The notes under the pieces are model-generated. The model was not told the origin of the DNA and made no database searches. It worked only from the letters and a program-made list of their open reading frames with translations. A program made the translations under genes and the position numbers. Below, in pieces: positions 48,091 to 60,400 of a DNA stretch of 64,000 nt; the stretch's first letter is position 1; every line of letters starts with the position of its first letter. This DNA comes from Hydrangea macrophylla (lineage: Eukaryota > Streptophyta > Magnoliopsida > Cornales > Hydrangeaceae), in the NCBI GenBank assembly GCA_033977485.1, contig CM066984.1, positions 114,011,251 through 114,075,250 on the forward strand, in the 5' to 3' direction.

Positions 48091-48360
48091 CCAGACCGTA
48101 CTAGTCGATTGAACAGTTGGCACCCCTGGGATTAGAAAACAGTCGACTGGATGGGATCTTAAGACCAAACTTTTTGTTGGACCAACCTCAGTCGACTGGG
48201 CACGAGGTGCAGTCGACTGGACTGCTAGTTTTCAAATGGGTTGTTACTTTTCCACTGCGTGTGTCTTTCAAACTAATTTTTAGGAACGTTAATGAATTGG
48301 TTTAACTTTTGTGGCGTGCCACGGACTTCGGTTCCGCTTTTGTGGGACCGGACTGTGACA
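48091..48360 (+). repeat. 3' part of a third outer LTR
   Basis: Corresponds to the last roughly 280 bp of LTR1 and LTR2, from the GACCGTACTAGTCG string to the terminal TGTGACA. It is followed by the CTCAT duplication. It retains several AGTCGACT motifs. Confidence 0.85.
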
Positions 48361-49420
48361 CTCATCCTCATCCGTGTGTCCTAAGCAAATAGGATTTGTG
48401 TATGTATATGTGTGTATATATATAAATATACACAAACCCTATTTACTTAGGACTTCAAAAGTCCATGCCACTTTAGATCCGTGGGTGGTCGTATGACCCG
48501 GCCACATTATAATCTTACATTGACAATTGCATGTTGCTATAGATAATTTCAAGACAAAAATGGGCGAATGCATTGATTGAAATGTGACGAAAATTACAAA
48601 ACGAGAAATCGCATCCAAATTTCTAATTTGAACAAGGAATATTATTTGCCGGCATATCCCAAGTCTTTATTTTGTCTTGCTTAACACAAGGTATATACAT
48701 ATCTATATATTTATTAAATGTTTATTTATTTATATGTAAAAGACCTCTCTCTCCCTGAGCAAGGGAATAATTTTAAGAAAGAGTAGGATATCCCCTAACC
48801 TTCAATGGGTCACCATTACTTTATTCTTTTTCTTTTTTCTTTTTCTTTTTCTTTTTCTGAAGAAAAGAAATATTTGTCCAAATTAGATGATTCAATCAAA
48901 TGCCGTCATTAGCACATTAAGAACTCCAAAGTCTGCTTAAATGAATTAGATCCAGCCAAAATAGTTAAAATTAATTCAGTTTATGTTCACAATGTGCATT
49001 GGCACAATATAATTTACATAGACTGTAAGAAGAAAAAAGATAAAGGAAATAAGAATAAATGTGTTAATACATACTAGTATATATGATACTAGCGTTGATC
49101 CGTGTTATGCACCAATATAGCAAAAATAATATTTATGGTACCTCTCTGCTTTATCTCAATTTGTCAAAATCAAATATAAATGAAGGAACTAAAAAAGAGC
49201 CAAAAAGTTTTAGGAACTCGGAATCAGTTTATACCTTGGTTAAATACCACAAAGGAAAACTAACAAAAACAATGAAAAACATTTAAAACAAATCATGCCA
49301 AAAATAGCATCTTTACAAATCAACTAAACAAAATCAGTGAGTATTTCACCTCATAGAACCTCTAGTTACTTAAATCTAATGAAACCTGATTCTTTAGTTG
49401 CAAAAAGAGGAATTTGGTTG

Positions 49421-49538
49421 GGGTAATGTTATGTACACATTTCATTTACAGTGGGGCCCGTGTCTGCATACATGAGATCCACTGAAATTAATGATCCAAA
49501 TTTTTATATACACATTTTATATACACCAATCATTACTC
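49421..49538. mobile_element. Small Mutator-like MITE
   Basis: The ends GGGTAATGTTATGTACACA and (inverted) GAGTAATGATTGGTGTAT are flanked by ATTTGGTTG (49412-49420) and ATTTGGCTA (49539-49547), a 7 of 9 match. The terminal GAGTAATG is shared with the 19018-19218 family. Confidence 0.55.
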
Positions 49539-50024
49539 ATTTGGCTACCAGGACCAAACCTTTGGTCAGGTGACATCTCTTTACAACTACTCTCACTTCT
49601 ATATATATATGAAGAAACTAATCCAAAGTTGCATGCAATACTCTCAGGTTGCTTAACTCCCTCTTTTTGGCTTCTTTATTGAATAAACTCAGCTTCAATC
49701 ATGTGCTTCTGCTTATAATAAATGAAGTTTTACAATTAATAGTGTCATAATTCCAAAACAATGGCCAAAAATTCTTAGTTATAGAATTGTCCCGTGAAAA
49801 ATTGACACCAACACCACTTCTAGCTTTGGATATATATCCACATTGCAATTATAAGTGACAACGGACCTACAAAATCAAACTACCACTCTAGTATTTTGTT
49901 TCTAGATTACATACAAATGATGAAGAAAAAAAAAAAGGTATTCACATTTCACCCCAGGCCACCTGGCAATACTTGCTTAGAACTATTCACACCCACCTGG
50001 CAATACTTGTTTAGAACTGTAAAA

Positions 50025-50055
<31 letters not shown>

Positions 50056-50456
50056 TCGAACAACGCGTAAAGCGTGTCCAAAGCCAGCGAGAACAATGTT
50101 CTGTTTTTCAAAAACAAACAAAGAATGAGGGTGTGTTTGGCATTACCTTATTGGAGTTCATAAGTGAATATCGTAACTTCCAAAAACCACTATATTTTGC
50201 TAATTCAATCCCCCGCGAAATTTGTGATTGACTTTAAAACTTTTACCTTCGCAATTTTTTTACTCCTATCAAAAGCCAAAAATAGCTTCGATTGAACTTA
50301 CCCAAACAGACAGACGCTTTGCCAAACAGGCCCTACAGAGAAAAGTAAACAAAAATCTTGACTTAGGTCTTAAGACAGCAGCCAGAATCAGAGTGTTGTT
50401 GCCCTCTCTCTCTCTCTCTGTCTCTCTGATACTACTACGCATTTTTACACCGTGGT

Positions 50457-50459
50457 GTA

Positions 50460-50490
<31 letters not shown>

Positions 50491-50491
50491 T
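50457..50491. repeat. (TGTATG)n microsatellite
   Basis: About six copies of the hexamer TGTATG upstream of the class 3 lipase gene. Confidence 0.9.
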
Positions 50492-50971
50492 GATAATCAC
50501 ACATACCCACGTGAAACTTCCAGTTCCAGCAACCAACCTCCACAGTCCACACCCACGAGAAATTTTTGGGTACTCGTAAGATACCACGTAACATGTTATT
50601 TGATATCCCATACCCAATAGTAGCATGCCACTCTAATAATGGAATCCATCAAAAAAAAATTAAATAGCCTAACAATCCTATGTGGCGCTAACTCATTGGG
50701 TGCAAGACATCACATAAGCGCTAACTCGAGGGCACACAAAAAACTTTCTCCCCACCCGCACACACTGACACACCCTTCTCTCTCGAACAGCTCCCTCTCC
50801 ACCTGAATGAATTCTTTTCTGTCAAAAGCAAATTAGCAATAGTATTTATTTATTTATATTTATATATGATATGAATTCTTTGCTTTGTCTCTCTAGCTAA
50901 GTCGATTTTCTCTCTCTTAAACTTTAACCAACAACGACAATTCTCAGAGCAGGGGCGGTGGTGGTGGCAAA

Positions 50972-53900
50972 ATGTCGGTGTCGTGTGGGGTGGAGTGCGT
51001 TCTGGTGCTGGGTTGCATGAGGTGGGCGTGGAAGCGCTGCACCTACATCGGCTCCGACGACAGTGCTACCTGGACCGCCGCCACCGCCGACGAGTTCGAT
51101 CCCGTCCCCCGCGTCTGCCGCGTCATCCTGGCCGTTTACGAGGAGGACCTCCACAACCCCCAGTACCTCCCCGCCGGCGGTTACCGAGTCAACCCGGACT
51201 GGGTAGTCAAGCGAGTCACCTACGAGCAAACCCTAGGCCACGCGCCGCCCTACATGATATACGTCGACCACGACCACCGCGAGATCTACCTGGCAATCAG
51301 AGGCCTCAATCTGGCGAAAGAGAGCGATTACAAGCTCCTCCTCGACAATCGATTGGGTATGCAGATGTTCGACGGCGGCTACGTACACCACGGGCTGTTG
51401 ATATCGGCGAAATGGTTGTTGAATCAGGAGTCCGAGAATCTCAAGAAATTGTGGGTCGACAATGGTTCGTCGTATAAGATGATCTTCGCCGGACACTCGT
51501 TGGGGTCAGGGGTGGCCGCTCTGTTGACGGTGATCGCGGTGAACCATAGAGACAAGCTCGGTGGGATTCCGAGGACTCATGTGCGGTGTCACGCGGTTGC
51601 GCCAGTGCGCTGTATGTCTCTCAATTTGGCTGTCAAGTATGCTGATGTTATTTACTCTCTCATCTTGCAGGTCAGCTATTTTTATTTTATGGTATTTTGT
51701 TGATTTCAATTCATTGTTGCTTTGGCCTTTGGGTGTTTGTTAAATTGCTTGACCGAGACTTAAATTGTTTACCTTGATTGATGTAGTTTTCTCAATACCA
51801 TTTTATTGGATTCTATTAATAGATTGTGGTTGCATAAATGTTGTTTTTCCCATATTGTTTTGTCGTGCTTATAGTTATATGAATAAGAATCATAAGATGG
51901 TTATAAAATTCACCTCTACGCTATTGTGGTGTTTTCGTTTCCCTTTTTATACTAGTTATTAGTATAATATACTGTCTGAATAGTGTAATTTTCAAAGTGG
52001 GGGATGCCGACAGGTCTTGGCGTCTCAATTGGGCATATGTTGGGTCCTTTCTGTTGATAGACTGTTTGTTGATATCTAAGGACCTCACAAGAAGTTAGGA
52101 AAGAAGTCCATTTGACTGGATGATTATTACTAGGTGACAGAGATGTTGATGATGGTGACAATCAAATTTCAACACAGTCTACGCTGATTCAATGGGATAA
52201 TAATCATACGTAATTTGAATGCGACAAAGACTTCTATGTGACCTTGGTTCTATTGAAATTATAGTCATAGGTTTGAGCTATATTATATACGGAGTACTTT
52301 CTTGTCCCAGTCTTCGATTGAGTGTGGGATTTGTTATTAATACAAATTTAGTGAAGTTACTCTTTTATGAACTGACACTGCCAACTTGACTTGATCTTAT
52401 CCAGGATGATTTCGCACCCAGAACAGCTACCCCCTTGGAAGATATTTTCAAATCTGTCTTCTGGTTAGTTTTCCTCTTTTCCGTGAGAGACTGTTTCAAG
52501 CTTTTGAATCTTCATTTTTCTTACCCGTTAGCTTCGTAGAGGAGTGAATTGTTATTATTATCTCTTAAACCAGGCCTTAATCCTTTGGACAGCTTGCCTT
52601 GCTTATTATTCTTCGTATGCCTGAGGGACACCTTCATTCCAGAAGGTAGAAAGCTCAGAGATCCAAGAAGATTGTATGCACCCGGACGATTGTATCATAT
52701 CGTAGAAAGAAAATTTTGCAGGTAATAGCACGTCATCTCTATAACAAATGTTATTCCAATGCTTCAGTCTCATGACTGTTGGGAAATTTTGAAATTCCGA
52801 GAGGAGAGGCCAGTACCGTAGGTCAAGTGTGGGCATTAGTGAACAGAGTAAAACCATTTGCACTGCTGTTTCATTTTGTCTTTGTTAAGAATTTACCCCT
52901 AACACAAGAACACCAGACTCTACGTGTTTCACCCCAAACCTAGGACTACGTGGGATTTCACTATGCTCAAAAGCAGAAGAGGGAGATTACATAATAATCA
53001 ATGGCTGCCCCTTAAATAACGAAAAATTATGGCTACATGCTACTAGTGAGAAATTACCAAAGTACTCCTCGGTGGGGCTTAGTGTATAGTATTATCGGAC
53101 TCCACACAACGCGTCTGTCTCTGTAAATTTATGTTACCTGGGCTCTCCTACTACCCCCAAGTACCCGATCCCCGTGTCCGACACCCATACCCAATTCGGA
53201 AACTCGGATCCTCCACAGGTGATGTTGAAAAGGTAAGAAGAAGCTCAAAATTGTGGGCAAAGAGGTTTCAACTATTGATATTAAGAAACATAGCATGTTT
53301 ATACATATAGAAGTTGTCTGCATACCCGTATCCAACATTTGGACACATGTCTCCAAATCCTAGGATTTGGATTTAGAGGAGGTCCGACACCTAGATACAC
53401 ACCCGTACCTGGGTTTGGGTAACATAGCTGCAAATTACAGCTTTGATTTCAATTTACGTTTAGACCCCTATTCTGCTCAACTGTAGGAGTTTCCCCATTC
53501 AGTGGAAGAGCTGAGTTTGTATTACTGTTGCCAAAAAGGTAAACCACTACGAAAAGCATTTCTGTACATATTTACAAAATATGAAACATTTTCACATCAC
53601 ACCTCAAAGGACGAACATATTCTCAATTTTTTTGGGACAGTATCCTTTCTCTAGAAGCGATGGTTGTATTTTGCTTGCAAAACAGTTGTGCTTACTCTGA
53701 AACTGAGTTCCCCACTGATTTCCTTGTTGCTTTGTCCTTTGTCCAAACAGATGTGGTAGGTATCCTCCAGAGGTTAGAACTGCAATTCCAGTTGAGGGAA
53801 GATTTGAACATATTGTCTTATCGTGCAATGCAACATCAGATCATGCAATTATTTGGATATTAAGAGAAGCAGAGAAGGCTTTAGAAGTAAGTGGCAAGCA

Positions 53901-55466
53901 ATTTTTTTTACGTTCTATTACCTGAATGCTTCTATCTGCTATTGCAATTAAGACACACATAAACAAAAAGTAAGGAGCGTGACCATAAAAAATGAGTTAT
54001 AGGAAGCAGCTTTCAATGGGTGAATATGTTAATTAGGTGTTTGGTTCTTCGGGGGAGTGTTACTTTGGTGTTTCTTAGGGTTTCCCTGCAGCTTTGTTTG
54101 GATAATGATTTAGTGGGAAAAGCAAAGAAAACACTTTTCCTTAATTAGTTAATAAGGAAAACAGTGAGAATAATATGACGGAAAAGAAAATAGGGAAAAA
54201 AGTAAATTATGAATTACGACATTTGTGAGCCACTTCCCTTCCTATTCTTGAGTTATTATTATAAAAAGTTGTATATATTACATATTTCGAAAGTTATTCA
54301 AAAATGGAAGAAAAACTAGAGGAAACACAAGGGGAATGGTATTCCTACTTGTTTTCCCTTTCCTTTGTGACTTTTTTCTTTTCCTTCTGTAAATCCGCAA
54401 ACCAAATAGAGCATTCTGACTAGGAGTTTTAAAAAACTTGGAACTCGGACTCAACCAAGAAGGACATTGAGTTGGATTAATGCAAAAGATCTTTTGAATC
54501 AAAAATCAAGATGTGGTTATGTAAATGAATGTAAGTCCATGTAAAATACAGTTCTTATCTTCCTAAGATGATAACCATACATTTAAAGTACGTATGAATA
54601 AATTTGTCCTAAGCTACTAAGCACCAATGGCTACGTACGCAATTTTAGGACTAACATTACTTTGAGTTGAGTTGGAATTTGATATAGTCAAGTAATTGCT
54701 TAATCCGTGAGCTTTTCACATTAAAACTATTGGTGCTATAGATTTTCATAAAGATACTCCATATGTGTTTAATTCGACGTGACTTGGTCTAGCTGGATCG
54801 GGTCAAACCAAGTTTTTAGATATTGACTGGATTTTGAGACATTTATTATTCTTGAACTCCCAGGACAAGCGTAGGTGAGTTAATAAAACATTTTCTATGA
54901 ATTGTCCACTCATCATAAGCAAGATGTCTTTGAGTTTTAACTTATTAACCACTGCACCGGTTCATAATGGGTATCATATTGACTAATATGTAACAGTGGA
55001 ATGTAGCCTTGTAGGTGCATGGCCTTTCTTTATGTACTTCATACATAGATAAAGCAGAAAAGAAACAACCTTTGGAGCTGATCCATCTCACTTTAAAGGT
55101 GATGGTAAATTAATTCAGCAAACCATTGAAAGCATATTTTCTTAACAGGAATTAAAGGGTAGTGGCTCTGAGACCATAACGAATCCTCCAAAAGTACAGA
55201 CACTCGAAAGGTTGCAAACTATTGAAAAAGAACACAAGGATGCGATGGAAAGAGCTGTTAGTTTGAACATACCACATGCTGTGAATGCCTCTGAAGAGGA
55301 ATCTTCGGAGAATAAGGAGGAGGGAACCTCGGGGAAAAAAGAATCTTCAGAGAATAAAGAGGGAAACTCTGGGGAAAAGGAAACTTCGGAGAATAAGGAG
55401 GAAGAAACCTCAGTGGGAAATGAACTTTCAGAGAAAAAGGAGGAAACCTTGGGGGGAAAAGGGTGA
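50972..55466 (+). CDS. Class 3 lipase, sn1-specific diacylglycerol lipase-like
   Basis: Exons are 50972-51670, 52405-52463, 52593-52721, 53751-53886 and 55149-55466, all GT-AG and in phase, giving 446 aa. A Lipase3_N-type N-terminus (MSVSCGVECVLVLGC) is followed by the alpha/beta-hydrolase Lipase_3 domain. The nucleophile elbow is GHSLGSG (Ser176). The Asp in DDFAPR (about 234-235) and the His in TSDHA are the likely other triad members. It should hydrolyse acylglycerols; hydrophobic stretches at the N-terminus and in FCLPCLLFFVCL (about 250-261) suggest membrane association. The last exon encodes an acidic tail of repeated SSENKEE/SGEKE units. A G6 run at about 55451-55456 may carry an extra base: in the adjacent frame the ORF continues 24 codons to a TGA ending at 55536. 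Confidence 0.92.
53137..53433. repeat. Dispersed repeat in lipase intron 3
   Basis: Repeated CCGTGTCCGACACC, GTACCCGATC and CGTACCTGGG-type strings recur in both halves of this segment with partial inversion. This pattern is seen in a common plant interspersed repeat. No termini were recognised. Confidence 0.4.
54085..54412. mobile_element. MITE-like element in lipase intron 4
   Basis: Related to 5672-5957: both contain GATTTAGTG/GGGAAAAG-type left arms, the TTAATAAGGAAAAC core and an AAATCCGCAAACCAAA right end. The ends GCTTTGTTTGG and (inverted) GCTCTATTTGG support an inverted terminal repeat. Confidence 0.6.
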
Positions 55467-57437
55467 CGTGCATTCTCAGAATGAGAATGAAGATGCTCCG
55501 AGAGAACCAAATCGTCAAAGTCAGGCTCAGGAATGACTAACTGGAATGAAGTGGTTGCGAAGCTTTTCAAGTGGGACAAGTCGGGAAAACTACTACTACT
55601 TAACAGAGATACGATTAAACCGCCATAACACTCGGTCCCTTTCTTTTTTCCTTTTTGTTAAGATTTCTTCCCTTGATTGTTGGTCTCATATTCATTTTTT
55701 GTATGCTAGTGTGTGTGCAATTTTTATCTTGCAAGTAATAGTGTAAAAGATCATGTACAAATTACAATACGACCCTGGGTACACACACCCATATAGGTAC
55801 ATGAATTTACAGAACTACACCACGGGTATTGGACGGAATAAATTGGTATAATGTCTCTCAATGTTGTCTAATTATTATTATCCTTGATATATTGGCTCTA
55901 CCGATTTTTATGTTCTTTCTTTTTCTTTTATTTTAGGAGGAGATTTTTATATTCTTGTGAATGGGTGGATGTTGTCTAATATCCCTAAAAAGTTTCTCGG
56001 ACGCCTCCATAAGTGCAGCTCTGAGGAAGTGGAAGGATATATTTAATGGTTTGTTTGGAATGATATGTGCCAAATCCATTTCGCCAATTAAAAGTACATC
56101 ATTATCTTCATTTTCAACTTATGTATTTTAGTAAAGTTTTGATTCTTCAAAAAAAAAGTCTTAGATGCTTCTGTTTTTAAGTTAGACGAGGGGTTTAGTA
56201 TATAGACATGAGTTGAGGTTGATGGAACCTCGTACCCCACTTTTACAACAAAGAACTATTACTCTATAATGTTTTAGTCTTCATCTCTATCCTCGTTCAT
56301 CTTTTTCTCCCTATATCTAGTGTACATAGAAAATTATACATGTGCTACGAAAAAAAGAAGTTACTTCCATACCAAACGGAACATAATGTCGTTTGCTAGG
56401 TGGAACCGAATCATCCCTGAACCAGCACTCAACTCCTATTTTACCTTTACCTTTACCTTGTGGCACTCTTCAAGCAATAGGCCCTAACATAAGATCTGGG
56501 GACCTTGTACAGCTAGAGAACCCGTACATTTATGGTATCAGGAGAGATATTTCTCAGCCTCAAATATATTACAGAGAAAGCTGTCATGTAATTGTGTATG
56601 TGGTTAGACTTAGTTAAGGCAAGGGCAAGTAGGTCAGTGTGATCTCTTTATTACCAATATAGAATACTCAAATCAAAGAGAAAGTCAAACCTGATAATTT
56701 CTCCTAGTTGGTCCCCAGCAATCTGAACAAAATCAATGAATAGATAACAGACTAGTGTCACCCAGCAAAAGTCCATCTTTGTAGCATAGATTATTGATAT
56801 TCAAGGATTGCACCCCTGTTATGATAAGCCGCCAATCTGTCATTGGAGCCCCATTTTTAACTCTTTCTTAAGATTTTGGACCCACTTGAATTTTGAAAAT
56901 GGAAATGTTATAGTTTTGAAATGAGTTATTCTTTGGTGACAACTTTCATACAACCTCCTAAAAAGATATATCTATCTCTCCTGTGATGTCATTGGACCCC
57001 ACAGTGATACAACATAGAGATAGACACATCTTTTACGAGGTTGTATGAAAATTGTCACCAAAGAATTACCCTTCTGAAATCATACAAGGATCATTGATAG
57101 ATGGATGTCCATCAAACACAACAAATATTGAAAGATGATGGTTACTGCATAGATACAAAATCAAATCAGAGGGTATATGTGAATATACATGATACTAGTC
57201 TGTCACGAATAAGAGTTGAACAAACCAACACTTGAAAAAGACCACCAAATCACTTCACTCACATTCACGATAATAATAAGATCATTACCATGCATCCACA
57301 TCTAAATCTAAAAGAAACCAAAAGAGGCAAATGACAAACTAATAGCGCTGTCACCATCTTAAGAAAAGCTTGTACCGCAAACTACTCTCCAAACCATTAG
57401 TATATGTCCAAGTTCACAGTGCTTGAAAAAGCTACAA
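55467..57437. other. Lipase/ALY intergenic (tail-to-tail)
   Basis: The region separates two convergent genes. It holds the possible extended C-terminus of the lipase (to 55536), AT-rich 3' sequence, an unremarkable ORF at 56393-56617 without a domain, and the Tourist-like MITE at 56929-57065. Confidence 0.5.
56929..57065. mobile_element. Tourist-like MITE with TTA duplication
   Basis: The 137-bp element has termini TTCTTTGGTGACAA on both arms, which are near-identical for about 55 bp, including CATACAACCTC and an AGATAGA string. It is flanked by TTA (56926-56928 and 57066-57068), the PIF/Harbinger target duplication. Confidence 0.8.
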
Positions 57438-60400
57438 TTAGGTTTCCATGGCTCCTCCAGAGTGATAGGTGTCCAGCTCTTTATCAAGGTCATCAGCTGA
57501 CTTCTCAACAGCTTTCTTCCTTCCACGACCACGTCCACGACCACGTCCACGACCACCACCACCACCACCACGACGGGAAGGTCCCCGACCATCACCACGG
57601 CCACCACGGGAGGTGCCTCGGACATTCTTGAAGCCCCCACGATTTCTTTGACTGCAATAACAAAGCAACACATACATCAGAAACTGTTCAGATAAATAAA
57701 TAAAAGCGATTTCATCATTTTGCCGTACTATCTATGTCATCCTCCTCTTGTTTACAAAAGGCGGGAAAGAAGGGTAAAATATTTAGGGAACAGCAAAACC
57801 AATATCAGCATCCCGTACAACTAGGAACTTCTTCCTTACTTGCTTACTCCTCATCTCCTTCCAGCTTTCTGGGTAAGAAATAAACACCCCAATAGAATTG
57901 GTTGAAGTGCTAGAACAAAAATGACTGATTAGCTCAAGGATTCATCTCATCTTCAACATTATTTATCCATGTTTTTTATCTATAAATTCCAAAAATTATC
58001 CCCAAAACTAATATGCAAAGCTTATGAGGTTGTTGTAATAGTTACTCTATTTTTTTGAAATTCCTGTTAAAAAACTTAAAACACCATTACAACGTGTATA
58101 AAAATAAAACCCCACAACAACATAAGCCTTCTTCCACACAACAATTGAAATTCATGTTCCGCATAGCTTACCCAAAGTCTTGGTAATTTCCAACAATTCC
58201 AAAAACAATAGTGGAAGAAAAATGATAACTCGAACATCTGGGCATGTCAACTTCCACTAGAAAGAATTCAGACTGTCAAAATTCCATTGAATTTGAAACA
58301 GACTTCAGGACTTCAATAGAAAAGCTACAACTTCAATTCCTTTCACAATTTTGTGGTATGCGTCGGCAACTAGATGAGATAAGGATGAATTAAGTTTATC
58401 TTTACCTTTGTTTCAATTGAACAGAATACAGAATGTCAAAATTCCATTGAATTTGAAATATATTTCAGAATTTCAATAGAAAAGCTACAGCAACTTCAAT
58501 GCCTTGGGCACAATTTTGTGGCATACGTCAGCAACTAGATTACCTTTGTTAGATAATATACCCCACATGAATACGAATAGAAACATCAATGAGCCTCACT
58601 CACCCTCAGAAGACACCTTATAAGAAACCTTACAGGGGGAAGATTATCCAGGCTTATAAGAAGCACATGCGTGGTCTCTACCAAGTAATGTGGGACAATT
58701 CAACACACCAGTGGACCACATCAACAGGGAAAGCCCAATAAGGGGTAGAGCCCAACCTAGCTCTGATACCAAATTTAAAGACATTTGTCGGACTCAAGAC
58801 GCCTTGTGAGAGGAGTATTGCCCTTATAAGAAACCTTATGAGGGGAAGATTACCTAGGCACATGCATGAGTCTCTACCAGGCGATGTGGGACAATTCAAC
58901 ACACCCCCTGGACCACATCAACCGGGAAAGCCCAATAAGGGTAAAGCCCAACCTAGCTCTGATACCAAATAGAAAGACATGGTCTAACTCACTCTCAAAA
59001 GACGCCTTGTGAGATTTCAAGCTTATAAGAAGCACCTACGTGGTCTCTACCAGGGCGATGGGGGACAATTCAACAAGTTTTAACTTTATTTCCATTGATG
59101 TTTCTCTTATGTTGATAAATGATAATTGTAGCCACATCCATCTTGAAACTTTTATTTCCTCACTGCAAGTCTAAAATTCCACACACACACACCCCTCCCC
59201 CAAAATATCCCAAAGAAAAATCAACCTTTTAAGAATCTCTCCAACTGAAGTAAAGTAGTAGGTCGACTATCTGAAATGCGGCCATCACGTTGCAAAAGGT
59301 CCTAATTGCATCACACTGTTATTGCCTAAAATTGTTATTTTTCCTTCATTCTTTCTTCTGTCTTCAAAATAAATGGCAAAACCACATATAAGGTATCTTG
59401 ACATATGATGAGTCAAGTTAAAGTGATAAGAAATCTCCTCACTTTATCACTAACTAATCTCTATAACATCAATTGGTGCAGACAAGACTAATCATACTGC
59501 ACCAAACCTGCTCCTATTCATTCAACGCAATATCTAGACAACAAATTCTCAGACCCATAAAACAAAAAGAAATCAAGAGGCATGTGATATCCTTTTGACT
59601 TTAGCTCTATTAGGGTCATGGGACTTATGGCAAACTACACTAGGGGAAAAATACATTGACCTCACTAGTTTGGAAAACAATTGAGATGCATTTCAAGAGG
59701 TTGCAAACAACATGACATGAAAGCCTAAAATGTTTGTAAAAAATACACAACTGGACTATAGAATTTGCCCACAAAGGACTTACCCAGAACCACGATTAAC
59801 TGCAGCAGAACCTCTCCCACGACTGACTCCTGACCTGCATAACTTCAAAGTGTCACTACAATACTTGGGGAAAAAAATGGGCACCCTCAACTGCTACTGG
59901 TTGTCTAATACAAGAATAGCGATTCTTAAACAAAATGACCACGAAAGAGGAAGTTGATTGGATAAAGTTACAAGTTACTAGAACGTATTCTTCTACGAGG
60001 GGCCAGCGGCAAGGACCCACACCTCTCGAAGGGGCCACCATGAGCAGATGTTATGTATTCATGACATAAAAAGGTAATTGAATGGAATAAAATGAACATA
60101 TAACGTAGCTGAACTAAATCAACTCGACAGTGCTCTATCATAATCTTCATAAAAAATTACCACACTTATAGAAATAATACAAGGCCAACAAAAATCAAAA
60201 CCATCTTGAATCAATTTATTTCATAATGAGATCGTGATATTTATAACCCCCAACAGGACAAATATATCTGCTCAAACTACAACAATACACTCGAACTACA
60301 AAATTAGCAAAAGAAGCATGCTATTTGAGTGAGGTAGACAGAGAATTAAATTCCCCTAACTAGTATAGGATACAAGGGAGCTTAAAGCCTTGAACCATCT

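Larger units (their letters stand above)
28293..48360 (+). mobile_element. Rearranged non-autonomous gypsy-type (LARD-like) element
   Basis: The whole block is flanked by CTCAT (28288-28292 and 48361-48365). Order: LTR1 28293-30415, internal 30416-33386, a nested younger element 33387-44901, internal remainder 44902-45685, LTR2 45686-47759, a second piece of internal sequence 47760-48090, and the 3' part of a third LTR 48091-48360. Primer sites for tRNA-Met follow LTR1 (TGGTATCAAAGC) and LTR2 (TGGTATCAGAGC), and a polypurine tract precedes LTR2. The internal region lacks gag-pol apart from a possible 59-codon gag-like start, which fits a large retrotransposon derivative. The sequence before the polypurine tract (GGGGACAAACTTCTTTTAAG) parallels that of the nested Tekay-like element, so the families are probably related. 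Confidence 0.85.
48366..50971. other. Intergenic and lipase upstream region
   Basis: No gene was seen. Contents: a 70-bp perfect-looking hairpin around a TA tract (about 48379-48452), a Helitron-like 3' end at 49089, a small MITE at 49421-49538, a 35-bp tandem duplication containing CCACCTGGCAATACTTG (49960-50018), (TA)n at 50034-50057, (CT)n at 50405-50428 and a (TGTATG)n tract at 50457-50491. The last few hundred bases should contain the lipase promoter and 5' UTR. A CT-rich patch lies at 50886-50920. Confidence 0.5.

Noticed and set aside
50983..51477. 164-codon Arg/Pro-rich + strand ORF
   Set aside because: Out-of-frame shadow of the GC-rich first exon of the class 3 lipase.
53604..53863. 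ORFs on both strands around lipase exon 4
   Set aside because: They are out-of-frame or antisense readings of intron 3 and exon 4; the spliced frame explains the region.
57404..57651. ORFs on the + strand rich in His, Pro and Arg
   Set aside because: They are antisense shadows of the Gly/Arg-rich last exon of the ALY gene.
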